A stretch of DNA of 36,533 nucleotides, taken from positions 1 to 36,533 of the forward strand of contig CAJFJV010000019.1 in assembly GCA_904384225.1 (NCBI GenBank). The letters are read 5' to 3'. The stretch is from an uncultured Oscillospiraceae bacterium. GTDB lineage: Bacteria; Bacillota; Clostridia; Oscillospirales; Ruminococcaceae. Position 1 is the stretch's first letter. Every line of letters begins with the position of its first letter. Positions 8,220-16,243 of the stretch are shown here, piece by piece. Below the pieces are notes generated by a model. The model was not told where the DNA came from, made no database searches, and saw only the letters and a program-made list of their open reading frames with translations. Made by a program: the position numbers and the translations under genes.

Positions 8220-9458
8220 TCAACGGTAAGATGTCAAAAATTCTTCATCGATTACGGAAGATACTGTCTGATTGATATAATCCAGATCAAATGTCGATAC
8301 GTGCTGATGGACGCCATGTTTTGCTGCCAATTCATCTGTATATGCATCAAGCGGATAAATTGTCACATTGGCTTTTCCTCTCTCATAGTGTGTAACCGTT
8401 GGGATAAAACGGGCAGAGGTAATGGATACCGTATTGTTTTCATATTCTTTTGTAACTGTTACGTCCAAGCCACCGCCGATCATGGTAGCCCCTGTCTCCT
8501 GCGTGGAAATAAAATTTCCAAGAGAGTAAGCGCAAAGTGCGCGTGTTCCATCCGAACGGGTGATCCATTCTATCGGCTGTATCACGTGCGGATGATGCCC
8601 CAATATAATATCTGCACCCCAGTCTGCAAGCTTTTGTGCGTACTCATATTGATATTCGGTCGGCTTGTGCGTATATTCCACTCCCCAGTGTACATTTACT
8701 ACTACTATGTCACTGATAGCTTTTGCTTTTTCAATTTGCGCTTTTACACGCTCTTCATCTTGTGTACGAAGTACAACCAAATCCGTATTATCCGGCAAAG
8801 AAAGGCCGTTTGTCAATTCTGTCATACCAAGAAAGGCAAAAGTAATCCCGTTTTTTTCCATCGTCCGAATATTATCAAAATCCTCTTCGTTTTGATAAGC
8901 CCCTGTTGTCAAAACGGAAGGGATACTATCCCACAAATCAAGGGTAGATTTCAGGCCTGAAGCCCCTTGGTCCAAAACGTGATTGTTCGCAAGATTGGCA
9001 ACGTCAAAGCCAACATCCGCAAGGCATCCTGCAAGCTCTTGTGGCGTGTTGAAAAGAGGATATCCGGACGGTTCCTTATCTTTTGCCATAACGGTCTCTT
9101 GGTTAATCGAAGCAATATCTGCAAGCTGAACGACATCTTTAATATTTTCATAAGCATAAGAAAAATCATATCCGCCGTCTGTTGCGCGCGCTTTTGCCTG
9201 CCTAAAAATCGAAACATGGATCAAATCATCCCCAAAACCGATCAATCTTGTTGAGGTTGGTTCCGGAATGGTTTCAGAAGATTCCTCAGAAGATTCGATT
9301 GAGGTGTTGGATATTTCACCGGGCCCCGCTGGGACTGTTGAGCAGCCAAACGAAGTACAGGTAAACCAAACCAGCGCAGCTATTGCCAAAACAAGCAAAA
9401 TTGCTATCAAAACAGGAACTGGCTTTAGTCTTTTTTTACGTGTCCGTGTCACTTTCAT
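8220..9458 (-). CDS. CapA family (poly-gamma-glutamate synthesis type) metallophosphatase-fold protein
   Basis: This 412-residue protein has a basic N-terminus, one hydrophobic segment near residues 17-37, then a Ser/Glu-rich linker and an extracytoplasmic domain of the PGA_cap type: GFGDDLIH, DIASINQET, NLANNHVLDQG, VVNVHWGVEY and ILGHHPHVIQ. The metal-binding His and Asn of this calcineurin-like fold are present. Relatives are linked to poly-gamma-glutamate or other surface polymers, but capB and capC are absent here. The ATG overlaps the dapB stop by one base (TGATG), so it belongs to the lysine operon. Its role there is unknown; link to cell-wall diaminopimelate or a polymer is inference. 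Confidence 0.9.
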   Translation of the reverse strand: MKVTRTRKKRLKPVPVLIAILLVLAIAALVWFTCTSFGCSTVPAGPGEISNTSIESSEESSETIPEPTSTRLIGFGDDLIHVSIFRQAKARATDGGYDFSYAYENIKDVVQLADIASINQETVMAKDKEPSGYPLFNTPQELAGCLADVGFDVANLANNHVLDQGASGLKSTLDLWDSIPSVLTTGAYQNEEDFDNIRTMEKNGITFAFLGMTELTNGLSLPDNTDLVVLRTQDEERVKAQIEKAKAISDIVVVNVHWGVEYTHKPTEYQYEYAQKLADWGADIILGHHPHVIQPIEWITRSDGTRALCAYSLGNFISTQETGATMIGGGLDVTVTKEYENNTVSITSARFIPTVTHYERGKANVTIYPLDAYTDELAAKHGVHQHVSTFDLDYINQTVSSVIDEEFLTSYR

Positions 9459-10231
9459 CACTCGTTACTCCCCTTTTGCCCGGCCAAAAGATCCGCCATA
9501 TCATATAACCCGGCAGTTTTCCCGCTTAAAAATGCAGCTGCATTGACCGCACCGACCGCAAAAACTTCTTTGGATGTAATGGTGTGCTTAAGGGACAGCT
9601 GTTCATCCCGTCCGGCAAAAAGAACCTCGTGTTCTCCGACAATGGAACCCGCCCGTATTGAATGCATCCCAATTTCGTTTTTGGGACGCTTCATCCGGCG
9701 GGAATGGCGGTCATATTCAAAGATATACCGGTCATCACACGCTTTATTGATCGCTTCTGCCAGCATAATGGCCGTACCGGATGGAGCGTCGACTTTTTGA
9801 TTGTGGTGCTTTTCAATGATTTCGATATCAAATTGATCACCGAGTACCTTTGCAGCCTGTTGGCTTAATGCCGTTAATAAATTTACACCCAAAGACATAT
9901 TAAAGGTAAAAAAGACCGCTGTCTGTTTTGCCGCAGCTTTAATCGCCTCGGTCTGCTCCGGCGTATACCCCGTTGTTGCAGCAACCAAAGGCGTGCCTGT
10001 CTGTGCTGCATAAGCAAGCAGGCTTTCGAGTAAAGCCGGATTTGAAAAATCGATAATGACATCTGCTTCTTGATCGCAAGAGGAGAAATCAGAAAAAATC
10101 GGAAAATCGCTGTACTTTTCTGTATTTAAATCAATCCCTGCGACAATTTTCATGTTATCGCGTTCTGCAACACAGGACGCGATAACATGTCCCATCTTGC
10201 CGTTTGCTCCACAAAGTAATATCCGGATCAC
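9458..10231 (-). CDS. dapB: 4-hydroxy-tetrahydrodipicolinate reductase
   Basis: DapB reduces 4-hydroxy-tetrahydrodipicolinate with NAD(P)H in the lysine/diaminopimelate pathway. The nucleotide-binding loop GANGKMG is at the N-terminus, VIIDFSNP and the catalytic EKHHNQKVDAPSGTA segment are intact, and IGMHSIRAGSIVGEHEV is conserved. The GTG at 10231 gives the family-typical start, VIRILLCGANG, with AAAAGGA upstream (257 residues). An ATG at 10264, preceded by GAGAGGG, would add 11 residues and cannot be excluded. It follows dapA across a hairpin and overlaps the CapA-like gene by one base. Confidence 0.96.
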   Translation of the reverse strand: MIRILLCGANGKMGHVIASCVAERDNMKIVAGIDLNTEKYSDFPIFSDFSSCDQEADVIIDFSNPALLESLLAYAAQTGTPLVAATTGYTPEQTEAIKAAAKQTAVFFTFNMSLGVNLLTALSQQAAKVLGDQFDIEIIEKHHNQKVDAPSGTAIMLAEAINKACDDRYIFEYDRHSRRMKRPKNEIGMHSIRAGSIVGEHEVLFAGRDEQLSLKHTITSKEVFAVGAVNAAAFLSGKTAGLYDMADLLAGQKGSNE

Positions 10232-10337
10232 CTTAAAACATCCTTTTCTTTGATTAGATTCCATTATCCGAACCCTCTCGAATAATGCTTTCCTTCCGTT
10301 TTGACAAACTACATCATGATCGAGTTTATTCTAACAC

Positions 10338-10383
10338 AAATCTGCACACAGTTCAAACAAAATGTAAAACTGTGTGCAGATTT
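10338..10383 (-). terminator. Long hairpin between dapA and dapB
   Basis: Arms 10338-10353 and 10368-10383 are perfectly complementary over 16 bases with a 14-base loop. It lies 11 bases past the dapA stop. The T-tract on the minus strand is weak (ATTTGTGTT), so it may be a partial terminator or RNA-stabilising stem that sets dapA above dapB-capA-ACT levels rather than a full stop. Confidence 0.6.
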
Positions 10384-10393
10384 TCTCCTCATA

Positions 10394-11284
10394 TTATACG
10401 GGCAGCCCAACCGCCTTCATAGAAGCTGCAAGTTTTTCTATTTGTGACGGTTCCATCTTAACCAGCGGCGAACGGCATGTTCCCACATCAATTCCCATTA
10501 AGTTCATCGCTTCCTTTACTGGGATCGGGTTGACGTCCATAAACAAATGGTTGATAAAATCTAAAAGCTGAAGCTGAAGTGCTGCGGACTCTGCGGTCCT
10601 GCCTTCAAGATAAAGTGCACAAATATCATGCGTTTCTTTTGGCATGACATTGGACAGCACCGAAATGACGCCTTTGCCGCCAAGTGAGAGGATTGGGACA
10701 ATTTGGTCGTCATTTCCAGAATAGATTTCAAGCGCTTCACCGCATACTGCCTTCACTTGCGCAACCTGTGAAATGTTTCCACTGGCCTCTTTTGCTGCAA
10801 CAATGTTTTGATGTTCCGATAAAATACGATATGTTTCCGGTTTTATGTTTACGCCGGTCCGGCTTGGCACGTTATAAAGGATAATGGGTAAATCCGTTGC
10901 ATCTGCTATCCTTGTAAAATGTGTGATTAATCCGCGTTGGGAAGTCTTGTTATAATAAGGTGTGACGTGTAACAATGCGTCAGCACCAAGGTTTTTGGCT
11001 TCCTTTGAAAGCTCCTCGGCATATTTGGTATCATTGCTGCCAGCTCCTGCAATCACAGGAACGCGGCCTGCTGTCCGCTTAACTGCAAAAGCGATGCAAT
11101 CTACATGCTCCTGATCCGTCATACATGCCGATTCGCCAGTCGTACCGCAAACAACAATAGCATCCGTGTGGTTTGCAATCTGCCAATCGATCAATTCCCC
11201 AAGTTTATCATAATTAATGGAGCCATCTGGAAACATCGGCGTCACAATCGCTACGCCTGCACCGGTAAATATGTGCTTCTTCAC
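10394..11284 (-). CDS. dapA: 4-hydroxy-tetrahydrodipicolinate synthase
   Basis: DapA condenses pyruvate with aspartate-semialdehyde, the committed step to lysine and diaminopimelate. This 296-residue protein has GTTGES at residues 47-52, the tyrosine of LYNVPSRTG near 137, and the Schiff-base lysine K165 in AAKEASG. The start is a GTG at 11284 with AGGAGG eight bases upstream. The preceding 44-codon ORF ends within this start (GTGA), implying translational coupling if that ORF is translated. Confidence 0.97.
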   Translation of the reverse strand: MKKHIFTGAGVAIVTPMFPDGSINYDKLGELIDWQIANHTDAIVVCGTTGESACMTDQEHVDCIAFAVKRTAGRVPVIAGAGSNDTKYAEELSKEAKNLGADALLHVTPYYNKTSQRGLITHFTRIADATDLPIILYNVPSRTGVNIKPETYRILSEHQNIVAAKEASGNISQVAQVKAVCGEALEIYSGNDDQIVPILSLGGKGVISVLSNVMPKETHDICALYLEGRTAESAALQLQLLDFINHLFMDVNPIPVKEAMNLMGIDVGTCRSPLVKMEPSQIEKLAASMKAVGLPV

Positions 11285-11415
11285 ACTCTTTTCCTCCTTA
11301 TGTCCGCTACAAGATCATCCGGAATCCTCATTTTCCGTCTTTTCCGTATCATATCGGAGCGACTTTTAAGAAAACCGGGCACATGCGAAAGATACGTCGG
11401 CAGGATATCCTCCAT
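11281..11415 (-). CDS. Possible 44-residue small protein coupled to dapA
   Basis: An ATG at 11415 opens a 44-codon frame ending at a TGA that shares four bases with the GTG start of dapA. AAAGG lies four to five bases upstream, and AGAAGG further out, so initiation is plausible though not strong. The product starts MEDILPTYLSHVPGF and ends in a basic stretch (IRKRRKMR, IRRKRV); it has no hydrophobic segment. I know no family for it. It occupies most of the 180 bases between asd and dapA. It could be a leader ORF that passes ribosomes to dapA, a real small protein, or chance; the exact GTGA junction favours the first two. Confidence 0.4.
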   Translation of the reverse strand: MEDILPTYLSHVPGFLKSRSDMIRKRRKMRIPDDLVADIRRKRV

Positions 11416-11464
11416 GCCGCCTTTTCCCTTCTTTATGTATTCTATGCTTAAAAATATAAAATGC

Positions 11465-12547
11465 TCAATCCAGATAACCTTTTGCAGCTAAAAGCTCTGC
11501 CATTAATACTGCACCGCCGGCAGCACCTCGAACCGTATTATGCGAAAGACAGACAAATTTGTAGTCGTACTGGCTGTCTTCACGCAGCCGTCCGATATGT
11601 ACGGCCATTCCATTTTCCGTATCGCGGTCAAGCTTTGTCTGTGGACGGTTCTCTTCTTCGTAATAATGGAGAAATTGCTTAGGCGCGCTCGGGAGTGACA
11701 AAATTTGCGGCTCTCCTTTAAATTGAGCCCATGCTTCTTTAATCTGCGCAATCGTCGGCTTTTTCTCAAAAGAAACGAAAACCGCCGCCATATGGCCATC
11801 GCTTACCGGGACACGCAGACACTGTGTTGTAATAGCCGGCCCATCCGCACAAACGATAGCACCGTTTTCTACTTTCCCCCAAATTTTAAGCGGCTCCTTC
11901 TCACTTTTTTCTTCTTCTCCGCCAATATACGGGATAACGTTATCCACTATTTCAGGAAACGTCTCAAATGTTTTTCCTGCGCCGGAAATAGCCTGATACG
12001 TACAGGCAAGAACAGCCTTTATCCCAAAGGCTTCCTTTAATGGATGCAAAGCGGGCACATAGCTTTGCAGCGAACAATTTGATTTAACCGCGATAAAACC
12101 GCGTTTCGTACCAAGCCGTTTTCTCTGCGCCTCAATAACATCCGCATGCTCTGCATTGATTTCTGGGATAATCATGGGGACATCCTCTGTAAAACGGTTA
12201 GCGGAATTATTGGAAATAACAGGGCATTCCGCCTTTGCATATGCCTCTTCCAGCTTTTTGATCTCTTCCTTCTTCATGTCGACTGCGCAAAACACAAAAT
12301 CGACTGCTGAAGCAATTTCTTTAATATCTGTAGAAGCATCCCGTACAATAAGTCCCTTCATCGAAGCGGGTATCGGCTTTTTCATAGCCCACCGCTTCCC
12401 AACAGCTTCCTCATACGTTTTACCCGCGCTGCGGGAAGAGGCAGCAAGCACTTTTACATGAAACCACGGATGGTTTTCAAGCAAAATTGCAAAGCGCTGA
12501 CCCACCATCCCGGTTGCTCCAATAATACCAACATTAAACTCTCTCAT
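11465..12547 (-). CDS. asd: Aspartate-semialdehyde dehydrogenase
   Basis: Asd reduces aspartyl phosphate to aspartate semialdehyde, feeding lysine, threonine and methionine synthesis. The 360-residue protein begins with the NADP-binding loop GIIGATGMVGQRF, has the catalytic cysteine C158 in VKSNCSLQSY, and the histidine of RVPVSDGHMAAV. Its length and VKSNCS motif are of the archaeal/fungal-type branch, also found in Clostridia. The ATG at 12547 has AGGAGA nine bases upstream; a GTG at 12556 overlaps that site. It is the first gene behind the lysine riboswitch. Confidence 0.96.
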   Translation of the reverse strand: MREFNVGIIGATGMVGQRFAILLENHPWFHVKVLAASSRSAGKTYEEAVGKRWAMKKPIPASMKGLIVRDASTDIKEIASAVDFVFCAVDMKKEEIKKLEEAYAKAECPVISNNSANRFTEDVPMIIPEINAEHADVIEAQRKRLGTKRGFIAVKSNCSLQSYVPALHPLKEAFGIKAVLACTYQAISGAGKTFETFPEIVDNVIPYIGGEEEKSEKEPLKIWGKVENGAIVCADGPAITTQCLRVPVSDGHMAAVFVSFEKKPTIAQIKEAWAQFKGEPQILSLPSAPKQFLHYYEEENRPQTKLDRDTENGMAVHIGRLREDSQYDYKFVCLSHNTVRGAAGGAVLMAELLAAKGYLD

Positions 12548-12601
12548 GATGGACACTCTCCTTTAAATTATGTGCCGTTTTCCGTAAACAGCACGGGAAT
12601 G

Positions 12602-12623
12602 AAAAAAACCGGTTGAAAACCGG
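12602..12623 (-). terminator. Regulatory terminator of the lysine riboswitch
   Basis: CCGGTT (12609-12614) pairs with AACCGG (12618-12623). On the minus strand the stem is followed by seven T (12602-12608). It lies between aptamer and asd start, the usual place for the expression platform, and is expected to form when lysine is bound. Confidence 0.82.
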
Positions 12624-12673
12624 CCCGTCGTATACTATAATAGAAAACGTTGACTATAAACATCTCAAAAGAA

Positions 12674-12850
12674 ATAGCCGATAGCTCTCCATCATACGTA
12701 TGATGACAATCCAGCAGCTGTTCGCATGCAGGATCAGGTATCCGGCGCCGCCCTTTTACCTTCGGCGGCTCCCCCTTTTTCCACATCGTAAACGGTTTGG
12801 CTAACCTGAAATATGGATACTGATGGAAGCCGCAGCCTCTATCCGATTAT
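12674..12850 (-). promoter_or_regulatory. Lysine riboswitch (L box) aptamer
   Basis: On the minus strand the leader contains the L-box landmarks in order: GATAGAGGCTGC at the 5' side of P1, AGTATCC, GGGGGAGCCGCCGAAGG in the core, a GGCGCCGG segment, TTGTCATCATACGTATGATGG and finally GGAGAGCTATC, whose CTATC pairs with the opening GATAG. This is the pattern of the Bacillus lysC leader. Together with the downstream terminator it should switch off asd-dapA-dapB and the genes behind them when lysine is plentiful. Assigned by eye; a covariance search would settle the exact ends. Confidence 0.93.
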
Positions 12851-12879
12851 TCACTGCACAAAGCTTATGTATTGGCTAT

Positions 12880-12908
12880 ATCATAGCACCGCAGGCTTTC
12901 CTTGTCAA
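12880..12908 (-). promoter_or_regulatory. Promoter of the lysine operon
   Basis: A perfect TTGACA (12903-12908) and TATGAT (12880-12885) are spaced by 17 bases on the minus strand. Transcription would start near 12873, about 25 bases before the riboswitch helix P1. Confidence 0.88.
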
Positions 12909-12929
12909 TATGACGAAACTGCTGAAACC

Positions 12930-12964
12930 GCCGGTTGAATCCGGCTTTTTTCTGCGCATAAAAT
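12930..12964 (+). promoter_or_regulatory. Hairpin and possible promoter upstream of queA
   Basis: GCCGG (12930-12934) and CCGGC (12941-12945) enclose TTGAAT and are followed by six T on the plus strand, which looks like a small terminator. The same bases could supply a -35, TTGAAT (12935-12940), with TAAAAT at 12959-12964 after 18 bases, a promoter for queA. The two readings conflict and I cannot decide between them. No preQ1 riboswitch pattern is visible in the queA leader. Confidence 0.4.
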
Positions 12965-13030
12965 ACATATGTGCGCATATCAAAGACAACTTAATGAATA
13001 TTCTATTTCGAAAGGGAAAGTGGCCTTTTG

Positions 13031-14053
13031 ATGAAAACGAGTGATTTCTTTTACGATCTGCCGCAGGAGCTGATCGCACAAACGCCAGCCGAACCCCGTG
13101 ACAGTTCAAGGCTCTTGGTTTTAAACCGCAAAACTGGTGAAATTCAGCACCGCTGCTTTTCAAATATCCTCGACTATTTAAATCCCGGCGATCTGCTGGT
13201 CGTGAACAATTCCCGGGTTATTCCGGCAAGGCTCTTTGGAAAACGCACCGATACAGGCGGTGACGTAGAACTTCTCCTTTTATCCCAGCATAAAACGAAT
13301 GTATGGGAAACGCTTGTAAAACCAGGAAAGCGCGCAAAAGAAGGGGCCGAAATCTCCTTTGGCAACGGGATTTTGACTGGCAGAATAACTGCTGTCAAAG
13401 AAGACGGCAACCGCATTATCACATTCGATTGCCAAGAGAATATCTATGCTTTGCTTGACAAAATCGGACAGATGCCGCTGCCTCCTTATATAACGGAAAA
13501 ATTGCAGGACAAAGAACGATATCAGACCGTTTACAGTAAGGATTTAGGATCGGCTGCCGCCCCCACGGCCGGCTTGCATTTTACTCCAGAACTCCTGTCA
13601 CGTGTGCAAGAAAAAGGGATCGGCATTGCAGAAATTACATTGCATGTAGGACTTGGGACTTTCCGTCCTGTAAAAGTAGATGACGTTACCCAACATCATA
13701 TGCATACTGAATGGTACCATATCCCAAAAGAGGCCGCCGACAAAATCAATCATACCAAACAGCTGGGAGGGCGCATTATCTGTGTCGGGACAACGAGCTG
13801 CCGTACGTTGGAAAGCGCCGCACAAAAGGGCCCTTTGCAAGAAACAAGCGGGGATGCCGATATTTTTATTTATCCCGGCTATAAATTTCATATTATGGAT
13901 GGATTGATCACAAACTTCCACCTCCCAGAAAGCACGCTTATTATGCTGGTTTCTGCTTTCTGCGGATACGAAAATACCATGCATGCATACCATGTTGCCG
14001 TAAAAGAGCGTTATCGCTTTTTTAGCTTCGGCGATGCAATGCTCATCTTATAA
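13031..14053 (+). CDS. queA: S-adenosylmethionine:tRNA ribosyltransferase-isomerase
   Basis: QueA transfers and isomerises the ribosyl part of S-adenosylmethionine onto preQ1 in tRNA, giving epoxyqueuosine. This 340-residue protein has the conserved [21 protein letters not shown]-terminus, [22 protein letters not shown] near 180, and [17 protein letters not shown] near the C-terminus. The ATG at 13031 is the family start; the upstream GTGG is a modest ribosome binding site. It is followed 43 bases later by tgt, the preceding enzyme of the pathway. Confidence 0.97.
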   Translation: MKTSDFFYDLPQELIAQTPAEPRDSSRLLVLNRKTGEIQHRCFSNILDYLNPGDLLVVNNSRVIPARLFGKRTDTGGDVELLLLSQHKTNVWETLVKPGKRAKEGAEISFGNGILTGRITAVKEDGNRIITFDCQENIYALLDKIGQMPLPPYITEKLQDKERYQTVYSKDLGSAAAPTAGLHFTPELLSRVQEKGIGIAEITLHVGLGTFRPVKVDDVTQHHMHTEWYHIPKEAADKINHTKQLGGRIICVGTTSCRTLESAAQKGPLQETSGDADIFIYPGYKFHIMDGLITNFHLPESTLIMLVSAFCGYENTMHAYHVAVKERYRFFSFGDAMLIL

Positions 14054-14087
14054 AAAATCGCTACATAACAATATGTCCCCAGAATAG

Positions 14088-15227
<1,140 letters not shown>

Positions 15228-15260
15228 TATAGAAATGCAAAAAAGAGAGGATATCGTTTT

Positions 15261-15818
15261 ATGAGCATTATTGAAATACTTTTGGTTGGCATCGGTTTGT
15301 CTATGGATGCCTGCGCTGTTTCTATGACAAACGGTATGTGCTATAAGCCAAAATTCAGGCAGACACTTTTTATTGCCCTTTCCTTCGGCGTATTTCAGGC
15401 TCTGATGCCATTGATCGGCTACTTTGCCGGTTCACTTTTTACATCGCAGATATCTGCTTTTGATCATTGGATTGCTTTGATCCTGCTTGGATTCATCGGT
15501 GGAAAAATGATCTGGGACGGGTTCTATCACGATGAATCATGTCCTGTCAAACCATTTGGTGCAGGGCTTTTGCTTATGCAAGCTATCGCCACAAGTATTG
15601 ACGCTTTAGCGGTTGGCGTAAGCTTTGCCGCCGTTTCGGCAAATATTTATTTGGCGGTTTCCCTAATTGGTGTAACAACGTTTGTCCTTAGCATCGCCGC
15701 AGTAAAAGTCGGAGAATGGATTGGCGATAAGCTGAATGCGAAAGCTGAAATTTTTGGCGGGACTATTCTTGTCTTAATCGGGTTAAAAATTTTTATTGAA
15801 CATATGTGGCTAAGCTAA
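15261..15818 (+). CDS. mntP: Manganese efflux pump MntP family protein
   Basis: This 185-residue membrane protein has six hydrophobic segments in two inverted three-helix halves. The duplicated acidic motifs GLSMDACAVSM (near 12-22) and TSIDALAVGVSF (near 112-123) carry the Asp residues of the MntP/UPF0059 family, which exports Mn(II). GAGAGGAT lies upstream of the ATG. It follows tgt by 33 bases and is probably co-transcribed. There is no room for the manganese riboswitch that often precedes mntP. Confidence 0.93.
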   Translation: MSIIEILLVGIGLSMDACAVSMTNGMCYKPKFRQTLFIALSFGVFQALMPLIGYFAGSLFTSQISAFDHWIALILLGFIGGKMIWDGFYHDESCPVKPFGAGLLLMQAIATSIDALAVGVSFAAVSANIYLAVSLIGVTTFVLSIAAVKVGEWIGDKLNAKAEIFGGTILVLIGLKIFIEHMWLS

Positions 15819-15884
15819 GAATGAACCGGACCAGATTGTGCGGACAGCACAAAAAAGTCCCTATTGCAGGAAAATTCGTTTCAG

Positions 15885-15922
15885 CGGGAGTGGCGCAGCG
15901 TCAGCGGCGCTACTCCCGTTTT
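15885..15922 (+). terminator. Terminator after mntP
   Basis: CGGGAGTGGCGC (15885-15896) pairs with GCGCTACTCCCG (15907-15918), with one G-U pair, and is followed by four T. It ends the queA-tgt-mntP unit. The rest of the 425-base interval 15819-16243 holds a second hairpin (16075-16117) and no gene I can support. Confidence 0.8.
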
Positions 15923-16074
15923 GTACTGGATGCGCTTGCAGCTGTAAAAAGTACCGGTCAATCGTCTCTTTTACCTCGCCGAAAGAAGCCGGTTTGTGCC
16001 GGTAGATACATTCTGTTTTGGGCCGGAGAAAAATTTACCGTGCTGTAGTGAAACATTCTTTTTCAAAACATGAC

Positions 16075-16119
16075 AACCCCCTGCTGTAGTACTTACATTT
16101 TCCTACATCAGGGGGTTTT
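16075..16119. terminator. Second hairpin between mntP and the substrate-binding protein gene
   Basis: Arms 16075-16089 and 16103-16117 match over 15 bases with one mismatch around a 13-base loop. It has four T on the plus side. The minus-strand gene ends 125 bases away, so it may serve as its terminator or back up the one at 15885. Confidence 0.6.
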
Positions 16120-16243
16120 GTCTATTGCCTACTTTTTTGCTACAGTTCGTATACGGCTCTTTTGGGACAGCCTCTTATTTTAAACCTGTATTCCAGAACC
16201 ATATCGCATGAAAACACGTTTTACCTGTCTTCTGCTTCTTAAA

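Noticed and set aside
8301-8960. Plus-strand ORF of 219 codons opposite the CapA-like gene
   Set aside because: It is entirely antisense to a well-supported gene and has no start signals.
12568-12786. Minus-strand ORF of 72 codons upstream of asd
   Set aside because: It lies inside the lysine riboswitch and its terminator; the sequence constraint is explained by RNA structure.
12541-12870. T-box leader for asd
   Set aside because: There is no T-box core (AGGGTGGNACCGCG type) or specifier loop; the L-box landmarks fit instead.
12900-13030. preQ1 riboswitch before queA
   Set aside because: The compact preQ1 aptamer pattern is not seen in the leader.
15228-15260. Manganese (yybP-ykoY) riboswitch before mntP
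   Set aside because: The gap of 33 bases after tgt is too short for the element.
15806-16048. Plus-strand ORF of 80 codons after mntP
   Set aside because: It overlaps mntP, crosses a terminator hairpin and has no ribosome binding site.
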